Below, piece by piece: positions 1 through 4,826 of a DNA stretch of 6,244 nt. This DNA is from Deltaproteobacteria bacterium. GTDB lineage: Bacteria; Desulfobacterota_B; Binatia; UBA9968. The position numbers were made by a program, and so were the translations under genes. The notes below the pieces were generated by a model. It was given only the letters and a program-made list of their open reading frames with translations, was not told the DNA's origin and did not search any database. Numbering within the stretch: position 1 is the stretch's first letter; every line of letters starts with the position of its first letter. Location of the stretch: the NCBI GenBank assembly GCA_022545745.1, contig JACZQL010000089.1, forward strand, positions 1 to 6,244, given 5' to 3'.

Positions 1-542
1 CGTTTCATCAGCCGCTGACGATGATTACTTCCATAGTCGATCCAAAGGGCAGCCCCAACCTGGGAGACTGCTTAAAACCCATTGGGAAAGGAAAGCGAGT
101 TTTTCTCGTGGGGCGATTGGATTACAACTCCTCTGGCCTCCTCCTTTTGACGAACCATGGAGAGCTGGCTTACCGGCTGAGCCATCCCCGCTACGAAGTG
201 AAAAGGGTTTACGAAGTCAAGATCAACGGTACGCCTTCTGATAAGGATCTCAAACGATTGCGAGCGGGCATTCACCTCCACGACGGCGTTACTTCGCCTG
301 CCAGGGTTCGGATTCTGAAGCGGTTGAGAAAGAAGACCTGGTTAGAGATGGAGCTCCACGAGGGGAGGTATCGGGAGGTTCGGCGAATCTTTGAGGCCTT
401 GGGCTACTCGGTGGAAAAATTGGTACGGACGCGTTTTGGTCCGATCCGACTGGGTTCGCTGCCGGTGGGTGAGCTCCATCCTCTCATACCAGAGGAAGTC
501 GAATCGTTGCAAAGGGCTGTAGGACTCTCCAACAAGCATTAG
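1..542 (+). CDS. Pseudouridine synthase, RsuA/RluB family (5' end outside window)
   Basis: This enzyme isomerises a specific uridine in ribosomal RNA to pseudouridine; RsuA, RluB, RluE and RluF are the known members. The reading frame is already open at base 3 and no stop precedes the ATG at 21, so the gene begins upstream. An N-terminal S4 RNA-binding domain, normal for this family, would lie outside the window. Counting from the ATG at 21, the frame shows DPKG at residues 7-10, matching the family's DP(E/K)G loop. The catalytic motif GRLDYNSSGLLLLTN is at 31-45, with D34 as the presumed nucleophile. The C-terminal block EGRYREVRRIFEALGY is at 114-129, followed by RTRFGPIRLGSLPVGEL at 135-151. 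The family assignment is secure. Which rRNA site it modifies cannot be told. The TAG stop at 540-542 coincides with the edge of a MITE-like insertion. Confidence 0.93.
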   Translation, partial: FHQPLTMITSIVDPKGSPNLGDCLKPIGKGKRVFLVGRLDYNSSGLLLLTNHGELAYRLSHPRYEVKRVYEVKINGTPSDKDLKRLRAGIHLHDGVTSPARVRILKRLRKKTWLEMELHEGRYREVRRIFEALGYSVEKLVRTRFGPIRLGSLPVGELHPLIPEEVESLQRAVGLSNKH

Positions 543-731
543 CCCCGATCCGGCAAATATTTACAAGCCATAGGCGATTTCGAGCAGAGATTGCATGGGT
601 TGCCGAAATACTTACCCTGGGTTCGTAATTGCACTGATAATGACTTGCTGATTGATGATATAAACAGTAATTCGTAATGATCCGATGCTTGTCAGAGCTA
701 ACTTCTTGGCCAGATTAATCTCGGATCGGGG
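543..731. mobile_element. MITE-like element with 10-bp terminal inverted repeats and TTAG duplication
   Basis: CCCCGATCCG at 543-552 is matched by its exact reverse complement CGGATCGGGG at 722-731. Immediately outside both ends stands TTAG (539-542 and 732-735), the arrangement left by a transposon that duplicates a 4-bp target. The 189-bp interior is AT-richer than the flanks and has no open frame of note. It carries a perfect 10-bp palindrome AGATTAATCT (712-721) abutting the right inverted repeat, and a CGGCAA/TTGCCG pair (551-556, 600-605). The target duplication includes the TAG stop of the upstream gene, so insertion left that gene's stop intact. No transposase is visible, so this would be non-autonomous. 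A chance inverted repeat remains possible because only one copy is in view. Confidence 0.5.
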
Positions 732-818
732 TTAGCCCCGTTCCAATCAAAAAACGCTTCCTCTGATTCCAAACTCCATCATTGTGATTTTCCACCTCAG
801 GAGGTCTTGGCGTATGGT

Positions 819-1130
819 TTAGTCGCCTTCGTCGCTTTTAAGCTTACGGTTACGCTGCACCCAGGTCCAGAGGTGTACTGGAATGCTCACGTCCACGACG
901 AGAGGGACCCATGCAAACAGGGTGGTATCGGGTGCGGGACAGACCACCAAGGCCATAGCACCACACAAGCCGGGGATGACGGGGAGGGACGAGGTGCCAC
1001 GGAGCGTCTGGCGGGCTGCGGCGTCCGTGAACCACAAGGCGTTGAGCGCAATCCCAACGATCGCCGGTACCGCCAGGATGAAAAAGATAACCCAGCGGAT
1101 AAAGTCACTCATTTCAATCAATAAGTTCAT
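819..1130 (-). CDS. Small three-helix inner-membrane protein, unknown function
   Basis: The frame encodes 103 residues with three hydrophobic stretches at about 11-33, 50-64 and 70-90, ending in a charged tail (QRNRKLKSDEGD). The middle region SSLPVIPGLCGAMALVVCP resembles a widespread but unnamed class of small membrane proteins in which a conserved 'PxxxGxxGxxxL' helix precedes a 'W(V/L)PLxxD' helix. I do not recognise a named function. Two starts are possible: the ATG at 1130 or an internal ATG at 1112 (M7). Neither has a strong Shine-Dalgarno; GGCAAG lies just upstream of the first. The opposite strand is also open but encodes a polar, repetitive-looking product with no recognisable domain, so I take the minus strand as the real gene. 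It converges on the pseudouridine synthase. Confidence 0.62.
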   Translation of the reverse strand: MNLLIEMSDFIRWVIFFILAVPAIVGIALNALWFTDAAARQTLRGTSSLPVIPGLCGAMALVVCPAPDTTLFAWVPLVVDVSIPVHLWTWVQRNRKLKSDEGD

Positions 1131-1184
1131 CAGAATCTTGCCGTGTAAAAAATTCTAACCAAATTTGAATTTTTTCATCGAATA

Positions 1185-1202
1185 CTGGATTCTGGAATCC
1201 AG
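1185..1202. repeat. Perfect 8-bp-stem hairpin
   Basis: CTGGATTC and GAATCCAG form a perfect stem separated by only two bases (TG). It lies in the gap between the MEKHLA gene and the small membrane protein, 12 bp from the larger palindrome at 1214-1294. There is no T-run placed to make it a clear intrinsic terminator for the minus-strand gene upstream. It may belong to the same dispersed intergenic repeat as its neighbour. Confidence 0.55.
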
Positions 1203-1213
1203 GAAAAGATGAC

Positions 1214-1294
1214 TCGCGCAAAGACGCAAAGCACGCCAAGTTCGGAGAAAGTTAAAAAATAGTTTTCTTTGCGCCCTTGGCGGGCTTAGCGCGA
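1214..1294. repeat. Long imperfect palindrome of the 'cgcaaagacgcaaag' type
   Basis: The outer arms TCGCGC (1214-1219) and GCGCGA (1289-1294) pair. After a 9-nt bulge on the left side, AAGC-A-CGCCAAG (1229-1240) pairs with CTTGGCG-G-GCTT (1276-1287) with one mismatch, and a small apical AGAAA/TTTCT stem follows (1246-1250, 1264-1268). From memory, sequences built on CGCAAAGACGCAAAG with a cgCCAAG/CTTGGCg core are common dispersed intergenic repeats in many environmental bacterial genomes. It sits between two codirectional minus-strand genes, where the folded RNA could terminate or stabilise the MEKHLA transcript. Confidence 0.65.
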
Positions 1295-1313
1295 AAATCT
1301 TTGTTGAAAAGGT

Positions 1314-1787
1314 CTAAATAAACCTCCATTCTCGAAACATCGCTGCTTGCCCACAGAATTTACCTGCCCCATTGATGAGGTTCCAGACCGTTGCCTTTTC
1401 GATCTTAAATCTTCGCCCTTTCGCGGATATCCGCACACCTTGGTAATGATCGATAAATCCATACGCCGTAACTTCAGCGAGCAGTTGTTTTCGTTCCTCC
1501 TGCGTCATTGGCTCGGCTGTTTGCCGTGAGGGCATGGATGTGAAGTCCTCCCAGGACACTTCCCAGAGAGTCAGGGCGGTTTGATTTCCATAGTTCAGAA
1601 TCGGATCCTCGGAGGTGTCATGGGACGCCACGGCGAAGGGAGCGTAAAACAGCTCCCGGGCCTGTTGTTCTAAAGATTTCCTCTCTTCAATGATATCACC
1701 GCCGGTCCAATGCTTAAAGCTGCTAAGCAGCAGGCCCACGTGATCCTTCAAGTATTGATTACCTATGCTCGGTTTGGGAAAGCCCAT
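1314..1787 (-). CDS. MEKHLA domain-containing protein
   Basis: The 157-residue protein is essentially one MEKHLA domain, a PAS-like fold found alone in bacteria and at the C-terminus of plant class III HD-Zip regulators. Recognisable blocks in order: HVGLLLSSFKHWTGG (16-30), LFYAPFAVASHDTSEDPILNYGNQTALTLWE (46-76), DFTSMPSRQTAEPM (81-94), the ERKQLLAEVTAYGFIDHYQGVRIS stretch (98-121), then GRRFKIEKATVWNL (124-137) and GQAAMF (146-151). These match the family order and its usual length, so the gene appears complete. Its biochemical role is unknown; ligand sensing is inferred from the PAS resemblance. The ATG at 1787 is the first usable start, since an in-frame TGA lies two codons upstream; no clear Shine-Dalgarno is visible. 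It begins 27 bp after the end of the broken gene at 1815-2174, so the two may share a transcript. Confidence 0.88.
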   Translation of the reverse strand: MGFPKPSIGNQYLKDHVGLLLSSFKHWTGGDIIEERKSLEQQARELFYAPFAVASHDTSEDPILNYGNQTALTLWEVSWEDFTSMPSRQTAEPMTQEERKQLLAEVTAYGFIDHYQGVRISAKGRRFKIEKATVWNLINGAGKFCGQAAMFREWRFI

Positions 1788-1814
1788 GGTTCATGACGAT
1801 TAAGCCGAGGCTGC

Positions 1815-2174
1815 TCAGCCTATCATGTTGAAAAAGAGCTGTCTGGTTTTGAATCGTCGGTCAATCCTGGCTCGACCCATGCCCACAAGAACGTAGAGGA
1901 CATTCAAGGGCCCCAGAGATGATCCCACGAGTTTTGGATTTCATGAACGTTTATACAGGGACTGTGCCGTCACGCCCTGATGCCCTTTGGTCAGACGCCC
2001 AACATATTTGACCGCCTCGAAATCCACTGCATTGAAATAGCCAGCCTTCGGCTTCGAACGGGAAAAGGAAAAAACGAGGAAGAGCTCAGGTCCTTCGAAG
2101 ACGTAATAGGCCTGTTTCTGACCTTGTACCTTGCCTCGGAAGGACAAACCAGAGCTTAGGCTTCTGATATTCAT
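1815..2174 (-). pseudogene. Small conserved-looking protein gene interrupted by in-frame TGA at codon 78
   Basis: From the ATG at 2174 the frame runs 77 codons to a TGA at 1941-1943. It then continues in the same frame for 41 sense codons to a second TGA at 1815-1817. The downstream part reads like real protein: GPLNVLYVLVGMGRARID (residues 88-105) then QLFFNM near the end, a pattern resembling a winged-helix segment. The upstream part has LSFRGKVQGQKQAYYVF and GYFNAVDFEAVKYVGRL. The start is well supported: AGGAGG at 2184-2179 lies 4 nt before the ATG. With read-through the gene ends 27 bp before the MEKHLA gene. A single C-to-T change (CGA to TGA) would explain the stop. TGA ends other good genes here, so codon reassignment is unlikely. 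The alternative is a true 77-residue protein. I do not recognise a named family. Confidence 0.6.
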
Positions 2175-2210
2175 AAATCCTCCTATGTGGATAGTTATGG
2201 TGTATCGATT

Positions 2211-2246
2211 CCTTCGAAGGTCGCTTCGGTCAATTCCACAATTGTG
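2211..2246 (-). promoter_or_regulatory. Two 10-bp perfect palindromes upstream of the 2174 gene, possible operators
   Basis: CCTTCGAAGG (2211-2220) and CACAATTGTG (2237-2246) are both perfect palindromes in the 116-bp gap upstream of the minus-strand gene starting at 2174. Reading on the minus strand, CACAATTGTG lies just before TTGACC (a -35-like hexamer at 2234-2229), and CCTTCGAAGG falls in the spacer downstream of it. No convincing -10 follows, so the promoter itself is weakly supported. Regulator binding is inferred only from symmetry. Confidence 0.28.
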
Positions 2247-2290
2247 TCTCCCTGGCGGAATTAAAAGCTAGGACTTCATTGGAGATCTCG

Positions 2291-2686
2291 TTAACGCCTC
2301 TCTAGGTACTTGCGCCAAGGAATCCAGTAGAATGCTTCCCATCCCTTTTTCACACCATCCAAGTCTTGATCCGGGACATCTAAGTGGACGAGATCAATCC
2401 GTCCGTCGTTCCCTTGTGCGGTAAAGCATAGGATCAGGGTAGAATCAGGGTCGTCTGGTTTGAAGGCCACCGACCTCCAAAATTGCACGATGAGCCTCGG
2501 TCTGGTGACCGCAAGGATCTGCCCGGACAATTTCCCATCGAAGGCTCGAAATTCAGAACCCGTCTCCTCGGCAATGGTCACGGGCGCACCGGTAATAGTC
2601 CCATGGGTCTGGGGATCTAGATACATTTGAAAAAGTCGGTCGGCTGGGGCTGAAAGAACCACACTTTGACGAATCACGTTTCGCAT
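2291..2686 (-). CDS. SRPBCC / AHSA1-like (START-fold) protein
   Basis: This 131-residue protein has the order and motifs of the AHSA1 branch of the SRPBCC helix-grip superfamily. It opens with IRQSVVLSAPADRLFQMYLDP (5-25), then FRAFDGKLSGQILAV (46-60), the strand block RLIVQFWRS (64-72), STLILCF (82-88), HLDVPDQD (101-108), and a C-terminal GWEAFYWIPWRKYL helix (115-128). Members carry a hydrophobic cavity and bind small ligands or client proteins; the ligand here is unknown. The ATG at 2686 is fixed by GGAGG (2697-2693) with a 6-nt spacer. The length is typical for the single-domain class. It follows the CopD-like gene by 116 bp on the same strand, so co-transcription is possible but not shown. 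Confidence 0.87.
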   Translation of the reverse strand: MRNVIRQSVVLSAPADRLFQMYLDPQTHGTITGAPVTIAEETGSEFRAFDGKLSGQILAVTRPRLIVQFWRSVAFKPDDPDSTLILCFTAQGNDGRIDLVHLDVPDQDLDGVKKGWEAFYWIPWRKYLERR

Positions 2687-2802
2687 GATTAGCCTCCGGT
2701 TTGGGCCTTACCACAGAGCGGCGTTCCGCCCTATCAGTACACACCAGAAGGTTCGGAGCTATCTAAACTATATCACTTTTCTTACCTCTCGGCATCCTTG
2801 GA

Positions 2803-3246
2803 TTACCACCACCCTCCAGTCCTGATGGCAATGCCCGTCATGAGAAACAGCAGGGATAAGATCGTGATGGCCACCACATGAATTGCCAGGAAACCTAGGT
2901 TTTTGGGTGAGAGTCTTGGGTGAATTCGTAACTGTGCATGGGCTGCGAGGAGCACGGTAGCTCCCAGCAGAACGAACTTCAGAAAAATGTCTCTGGAAAG
3001 TCCCGGCTCAAAGGAAAACCATGCGGAGACATCTGGCAGCCAGTGGTAGGTAAGCCAGAGTCCCGTGATTAGCTGAAGGATCAACGAGGCCACCCCCAGA
3101 GGCTCGTAGCCATCTTCGAATTCACGGATTGGATTCGGGTCCTGGTTACGCAGGGCCCGAGGCAGTACGGTAACACAGAGAACGATGTGGCCGCCAATCC
3201 AGACCGCAGCGCCAATCAGGTGAAGTGCTACAACGAGCTTATACAT
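2803..3246 (-). CDS. CopD-like four-helix membrane protein
   Basis: The 147-residue protein has four predicted membrane spans at about 4-28, 49-68, 87-107 and 117-140. The first span contains VALHLIGAAVWIGGHIVL, the hallmark of the CopD/YphA-type integral membrane family, and FEDGYEPLGVASLILQLITG (43-62) matches its second block. Histidines H9, H20, H103 and H123 lie in or near spans and could bind haem or copper, by analogy with relatives. No residue-level proof is possible here. There are no partner copC or copper-pump genes nearby, so a copper role is not supported by context. The ATG at 3246 is the only in-frame start, because a TGA lies one codon upstream. CGGAGG lies about 14 nt before it, rather far for efficient initiation. 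Confidence 0.83.
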   Translation of the reverse strand: MYKLVVALHLIGAAVWIGGHIVLCVTVLPRALRNQDPNPIREFEDGYEPLGVASLILQLITGLWLTYHWLPDVSAWFSFEPGLSRDIFLKFVLLGATVLLAAHAQLRIHPRLSPKNLGFLAIHVVAITILSLLFLMTGIAIRTGGWW

Positions 3247-3313
3247 ACATCAAGGGTCATCCTCCGAATAAAAACTGCGTTCTCATTCATGATTCTCAAC
3301 CGATGAAAGGAAG

Positions 3314-3352
3314 GCCGCAAACATTCAAGCTGCCCCGCGCCTTTTGTTCGGC
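3314..3352 (-). repeat. Degenerate attC-like inverted repeat after the protease gene
   Basis: On the minus strand GCCGAAC (3352-3346) begins immediately after the protease TAA stop. After a short GC-rich interior containing GGCGCGGGGCAGCTTGAAT, a partner core reading GTTTGCGGC follows (3322-3314), equal to the inverted core with two extra bases. The same GCCGAAC/GTTCGGC core type bounds the palindrome at 3833-3892. At 39 bp it is shorter than usual attC sites, as if the central part were deleted. It may be a decayed cassette recombination site. Confidence 0.33.
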
Positions 3353-3730
3353 TTACCGGGAGCTACGTAGATGGGATAAAGCCATCCGCATTGGCAGGAT
3401 TTCCCGCGTCAACGGATTGAGCATGAAACCAAGGGTTTCGAGTGTCACGGCTCCCAGCAATGCGCCGTCGTGCTCTTCGCCTAACACAACCGGTGATGTG
3501 GCTGCCTTACCCCGGATTTCAAACCGACACTCGGAAACACCGCGCTCGATCGCCGTGCCATCCGTCCGTGTGAATTCCACGTGGCGCTCTGGTCTATGTC
3601 GCAACGCCCGCCAGGTTTCTTCGGGAAGCACCGAGCAGATTGCGCCAGAGTCAACGAGAAACCGTACGTTTCGAGTTGGTCCACGACCGGCAGGCCTTCG
3701 CAACTGCGCGCGTACGTAGGTGACACCCAT
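3353..3730 (-). CDS. Retropepsin-like (clan AA) aspartic protease
   Basis: The 125-residue protein is a single retropepsin-type half that would dimerise to form one active site. The catalytic loop is FLVDSGAICSVLP (24-36), with D27-S28-G29 in place of the commoner DTG; DSG is an accepted variant. A flap-like region with polar residues follows (about 50-62). The second signature LLGAVTLETLGF (91-102), then NP, matches the conserved 'LLGxxxLexLGf' block of small bacterial and archaeal clan AA proteases such as the AF_0612 type. The length is full for that class. No signal peptide or membrane span is present, so it is probably cytoplasmic; its substrate is unknown. There is no Shine-Dalgarno before the ATG; a promoter-like pair ends 6 nt upstream, suggesting a leaderless mRNA. 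An attC-like core abuts the stop codon. Confidence 0.83.
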   Translation of the reverse strand: MGVTYVRAQLRRPAGRGPTRNVRFLVDSGAICSVLPEETWRALRHRPERHVEFTRTDGTAIERGVSECRFEIRGKAATSPVVLGEEHDGALLGAVTLETLGFMLNPLTREILPMRMALSHLRSSR

Positions 3731-3736
3731 ATAAAG

Positions 3737-3765
3737 AGCGTATCGTACCAGACTTATGCGGTCAA
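3737..3765 (-). promoter_or_regulatory. Candidate leaderless promoter of the protease gene
   Basis: On the minus strand TTGACC (3765-3760) and TACGCT (3742-3737) are separated by exactly 17 bp. The -10 hexamer fits TAnnnT and ends 6 nt before the ATG at 3730, so transcription would start at or next to the start codon. No ribosome-binding sequence is present, consistent with a leaderless message. The -10 is only a partial match to TATAAT. Confidence 0.38.
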
Positions 3766-3832
3766 CTCGTATCGCAGCTGAGGTAGGTCGGTGGAAATGT
3801 AAGCATCCGTGTGATCATCAACGTCTCGTCAC

Positions 3833-3892
3833 GCCGAACGGTCAGGGTGAGCCGCGCGGCTTGTCCGCGTCGCCTCCACCCTGTGGTTCGAC
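3833..3892 (-). repeat. 60-bp attC-like imperfect palindrome after the toxin gene
   Basis: Read on the minus strand, GTCGAAC (3892-3886) opens the element 6 nt after the toxin stop, and GTTCGGC (3839-3833) closes it; the two cores pair in six of seven positions. Inside them CAGGGTG (3883-3877) pairs exactly with CACCCTG (3849-3843), and the arms continue as AGGCGACGCGG against CCGCGCGGCT. A 12-bp perfect palindrome AGCCGCGCGGCT lies at 3850-3861. Core, stem, spacer asymmetry (2 versus 3 nt) and position just after a gene match integron attC sites. The cores depart from GTTRRRY/RYYYAAC at the fourth base of the right core (C) and its counterpart, so a non-integron palindromic repeat remains possible. 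Confidence 0.48.
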
Positions 3893-3898
3893 GATCAC

Positions 3899-4225
3899 TT
3901 ACAAGCGGAACTTTTCATTCCAGAGTGTTCTTACGTGATCTAAATCCTCACGAGCTAAGCTTCCAATACGGATTTTGAGGATGGGCTTTTCCACCGTGAC
4001 CAAGCGTGACAGCCGGATGGTGGATGGTTTCTCCAGACCAGCTTCCTGCCAGTTGGTCACCGGCACGTCGAGAAAACCGCGATGGGGGACAGAGGTGATT
4101 CGGCAGACTAGGCAATCAGGACCAAGGTCCATCAGAACCAGAACAGGTCTTGCCTTGGCAGTTTGCCCAGAGGTGAATGGGAAAACACAGACATACACTT
4201 CGCCGAGCTCAACGGTACTTGTCAT
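3899..4225 (-). CDS. PemK/MazF-family toxin (endoribonuclease)
   Basis: This is the toxin of a type II toxin-antitoxin pair; PemK/MazF toxins cut RNA, usually mRNA, at short motifs. With the start at 4225 the protein is 108 residues, the usual length. It shows GEVYVCVFPFT (8-18), the QTAKARPVLVL block (21-31) with R26, CRITSVP (41-47) with T44, and KPSTIRLSRLVTVEK (66-80). R26 and T44 correspond to the catalytic Arg and Thr/Ser of the family. The C-terminal helix (90-106) is typical. I chose the ATG at 4225 over the upstream ATGs at 4252/4249 because the fold begins there and AGAGGAAG lies about 10 nt upstream. It overlaps the antitoxin gene by 17 bp, the classic arrangement for translational coupling. 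An attC-like palindrome starts 6 nt after its stop. Confidence 0.88.
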   Translation of the reverse strand: MTSTVELGEVYVCVFPFTSGQTAKARPVLVLMDLGPDCLVCRITSVPHRGFLDVPVTNWQEAGLEKPSTIRLSRLVTVEKPILKIRIGSLAREDLDHVRTLWNEKFRL

Positions 4226-4424
4226 AGACAGCGTCTTCCTCTGAGTCATCACTCAGAAACTGCTCATATGCAGCCTTCCGCCATGCGCTGTCCTCGGGAT
4301 CCATATTCACAAAGACCACAATTGTTACTTTTCCCTTTGACGGCAAGGCTGCGGCAATCTCTGGGGGTATGTTCAGAGTGTGACTGCCCGTCAGTTCGGT
4401 TTCAAATTCTATCGTTTTAGTCAT
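4209..4424 (-). CDS. Antitoxin partner of the PemK-like toxin
   Basis: The 71-residue protein directly precedes and overlaps the toxin, the normal place for an antitoxin. Residues 3-40 (IEFETELTGSHTLNIPPEI and VTIVVFV) look like a short beta domain reminiscent of AbrB/MazE-type DNA-binding swapped hairpins, with 'LxIPpeiAaaLP' as the recognisable pattern. Residues 42-71 are strongly acidic (DPEDSAW, SDDSEEDAVYDKY) and would wrap the toxin. I infer antitoxin function from context and architecture; it is not a close match to textbook MazE or PemI. The ATG at 4424 is the first start, with TAA two codons upstream. No Shine-Dalgarno is visible, and a consensus -35 with a TAnnnT -10 ends 6 nt before the ATG. 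Confidence 0.78.
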   Translation of the reverse strand: MTKTIEFETELTGSHTLNIPPEIAAALPSKGKVTIVVFVNMDPEDSAWRKAAYEQFLSDDSEEDAVYDKYR

Positions 4425-4430
4425 GAGTTA

Positions 4431-4459
4431 ACGCTACCTAGCGATGATATCTGTGTCAA
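4431..4459 (-). promoter_or_regulatory. Candidate leaderless promoter and operator of the toxin-antitoxin operon
   Basis: On the minus strand a consensus TTGACA (4459-4454) is followed, after exactly 17 bp, by TAGCGT (4436-4431), ending 6 nt before the antitoxin ATG. A perfect inverted repeat CGCTA-GG-TAGCG (4443-4432) overlaps the -10 and GTTAAC (4432-4427) is also symmetric, so autorepression by the antitoxin or the complex is plausible. The geometry is identical to that before the protease gene. Confidence 0.45.
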
Positions 4460-4487
4460 CGGCGATTCTTTCGGCGAACCATCGGTA

Positions 4488-4594
4488 TGCGAGGTAGCAG
4501 TCGAATCCCTTAATAGACTGAATTTTGAACTTATCCCGATCTCCCGCTTGACCCACGACTGTTGGCAAGCCAATCTTTTCTGGCATAGACAGCC
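4488..4594. repeat. Direct repeat, copy 1 (about 91% identical to 6138-6244)
   Basis: These 107 bases align without gaps to 6138-6244, at a constant offset of 1650, with 10 mismatches by my count. The match stops sharply at 4488 on the left and reaches the window end on the right, so the full unit may be longer. On the minus strand this copy holds a 50-codon frame (4586-4434) beginning MPEKIGLPT and including DRDKF and KGFDCYLA. Eight of the ten differences between the copies change amino acids in that frame, so it does not look conserved as protein. The antitoxin -35 lies just beyond the repeat's left edge. Confidence 0.85.
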
Positions 4595-4664
4595 TGCCGG
4601 TTAGTAAACTGACAATAGCTTTACTTACGTAAATTTAAGTAGTTTTGGGGTGACTTATAGGGTA

Positions 4665-4708
4665 GGGCACCGGGACAAGGAAGCAGGCCGCCGGTGCCTT
4701 TTGTTTTT
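4665..4708 (+). terminator. Rho-independent terminator with no obvious gene upstream
   Basis: GGCACCGG (4666-4673) pairs perfectly with CCGGTGCC (4691-4698) around a 17-nt loop, and is followed directly by TTTTGTTTTT. A G-U pair can extend the base. The T-run is only on the + side, so it acts on rightward transcripts. No + strand gene precedes it within more than 4 kb (the last ends at 542), so it may end a small RNA, block antisense transcription from the toxin-antitoxin region, or act as a leader terminator for the dehydrogenase gene 135 bp downstream. Confidence 0.75.
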
Positions 4709-4796
4709 CCTCTAAGGCGGTGCTAAATGATTCTCAGCAGGGGAGTGGTCGCTGTTGTGTTACGGGCCGGAAGGCAAAAATAGCAATAACGCTAGG

Positions 4797-4826
4797 CTGA
4801 CCGTGATACTGATACTAATATTATCA
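4797..4826 (+). promoter_or_regulatory. Candidate promoter and operator of the dehydrogenase gene
   Basis: CTGACC (4797-4802) and TATTAT (4819-4824) are spaced by 16 bp and match four and five positions of the sigma-70 consensus. Transcription would start near 4831, just upstream of the gene. The region also holds a tandem TGATAC repeat and a TGATA-N7-TATCA inverted repeat (4810-4826) overlapping the -10, a possible repressor site. A further TTGACA at 4833-4838 has no fitting -10. Confidence 0.35.

Noticed and set aside
620..680. Possible tRNA T-arm around GGGTTCGTAATTGC
   Set aside because: No matching acceptor, D or anticodon arms, and the T-arm stem does not pair.
807..1124. + strand open frame of 105 codons with GGAGG-like sequence just upstream of its TTG
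   Set aside because: The product is polar, low in hydrophobic core and lacks any domain, while the opposite strand encodes a coherent three-helix membrane protein. CACCTCAGGAGGT is itself partly symmetric, so the GGAGG may be fortuitous.
1941..1943. TGA read as selenocysteine or as a reassigned codon
   Set aside because: No selenocysteine insertion hairpin is recognisable after it, the residue context is not that of a redox site, and TGA ends the antitoxin and dehydrogenase genes normally.
3225..3719. 164-codon + strand frame opposite the protease gene
   Set aside because: It starts inside the CopD-like gene and is antisense to the protease. Serine- and arginine-rich composition with no domain marks it as a shadow of the GC-rich opposite strand.
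4434..4586. 50-codon minus-strand frame starting MPEKIGLPT just upstream of the antitoxin
   Set aside because: It lies mostly in the direct repeat, has no convincing ribosome-binding site, and its codons differ from the other copy mainly at amino-acid-changing positions. The antitoxin promoter lies inside it.
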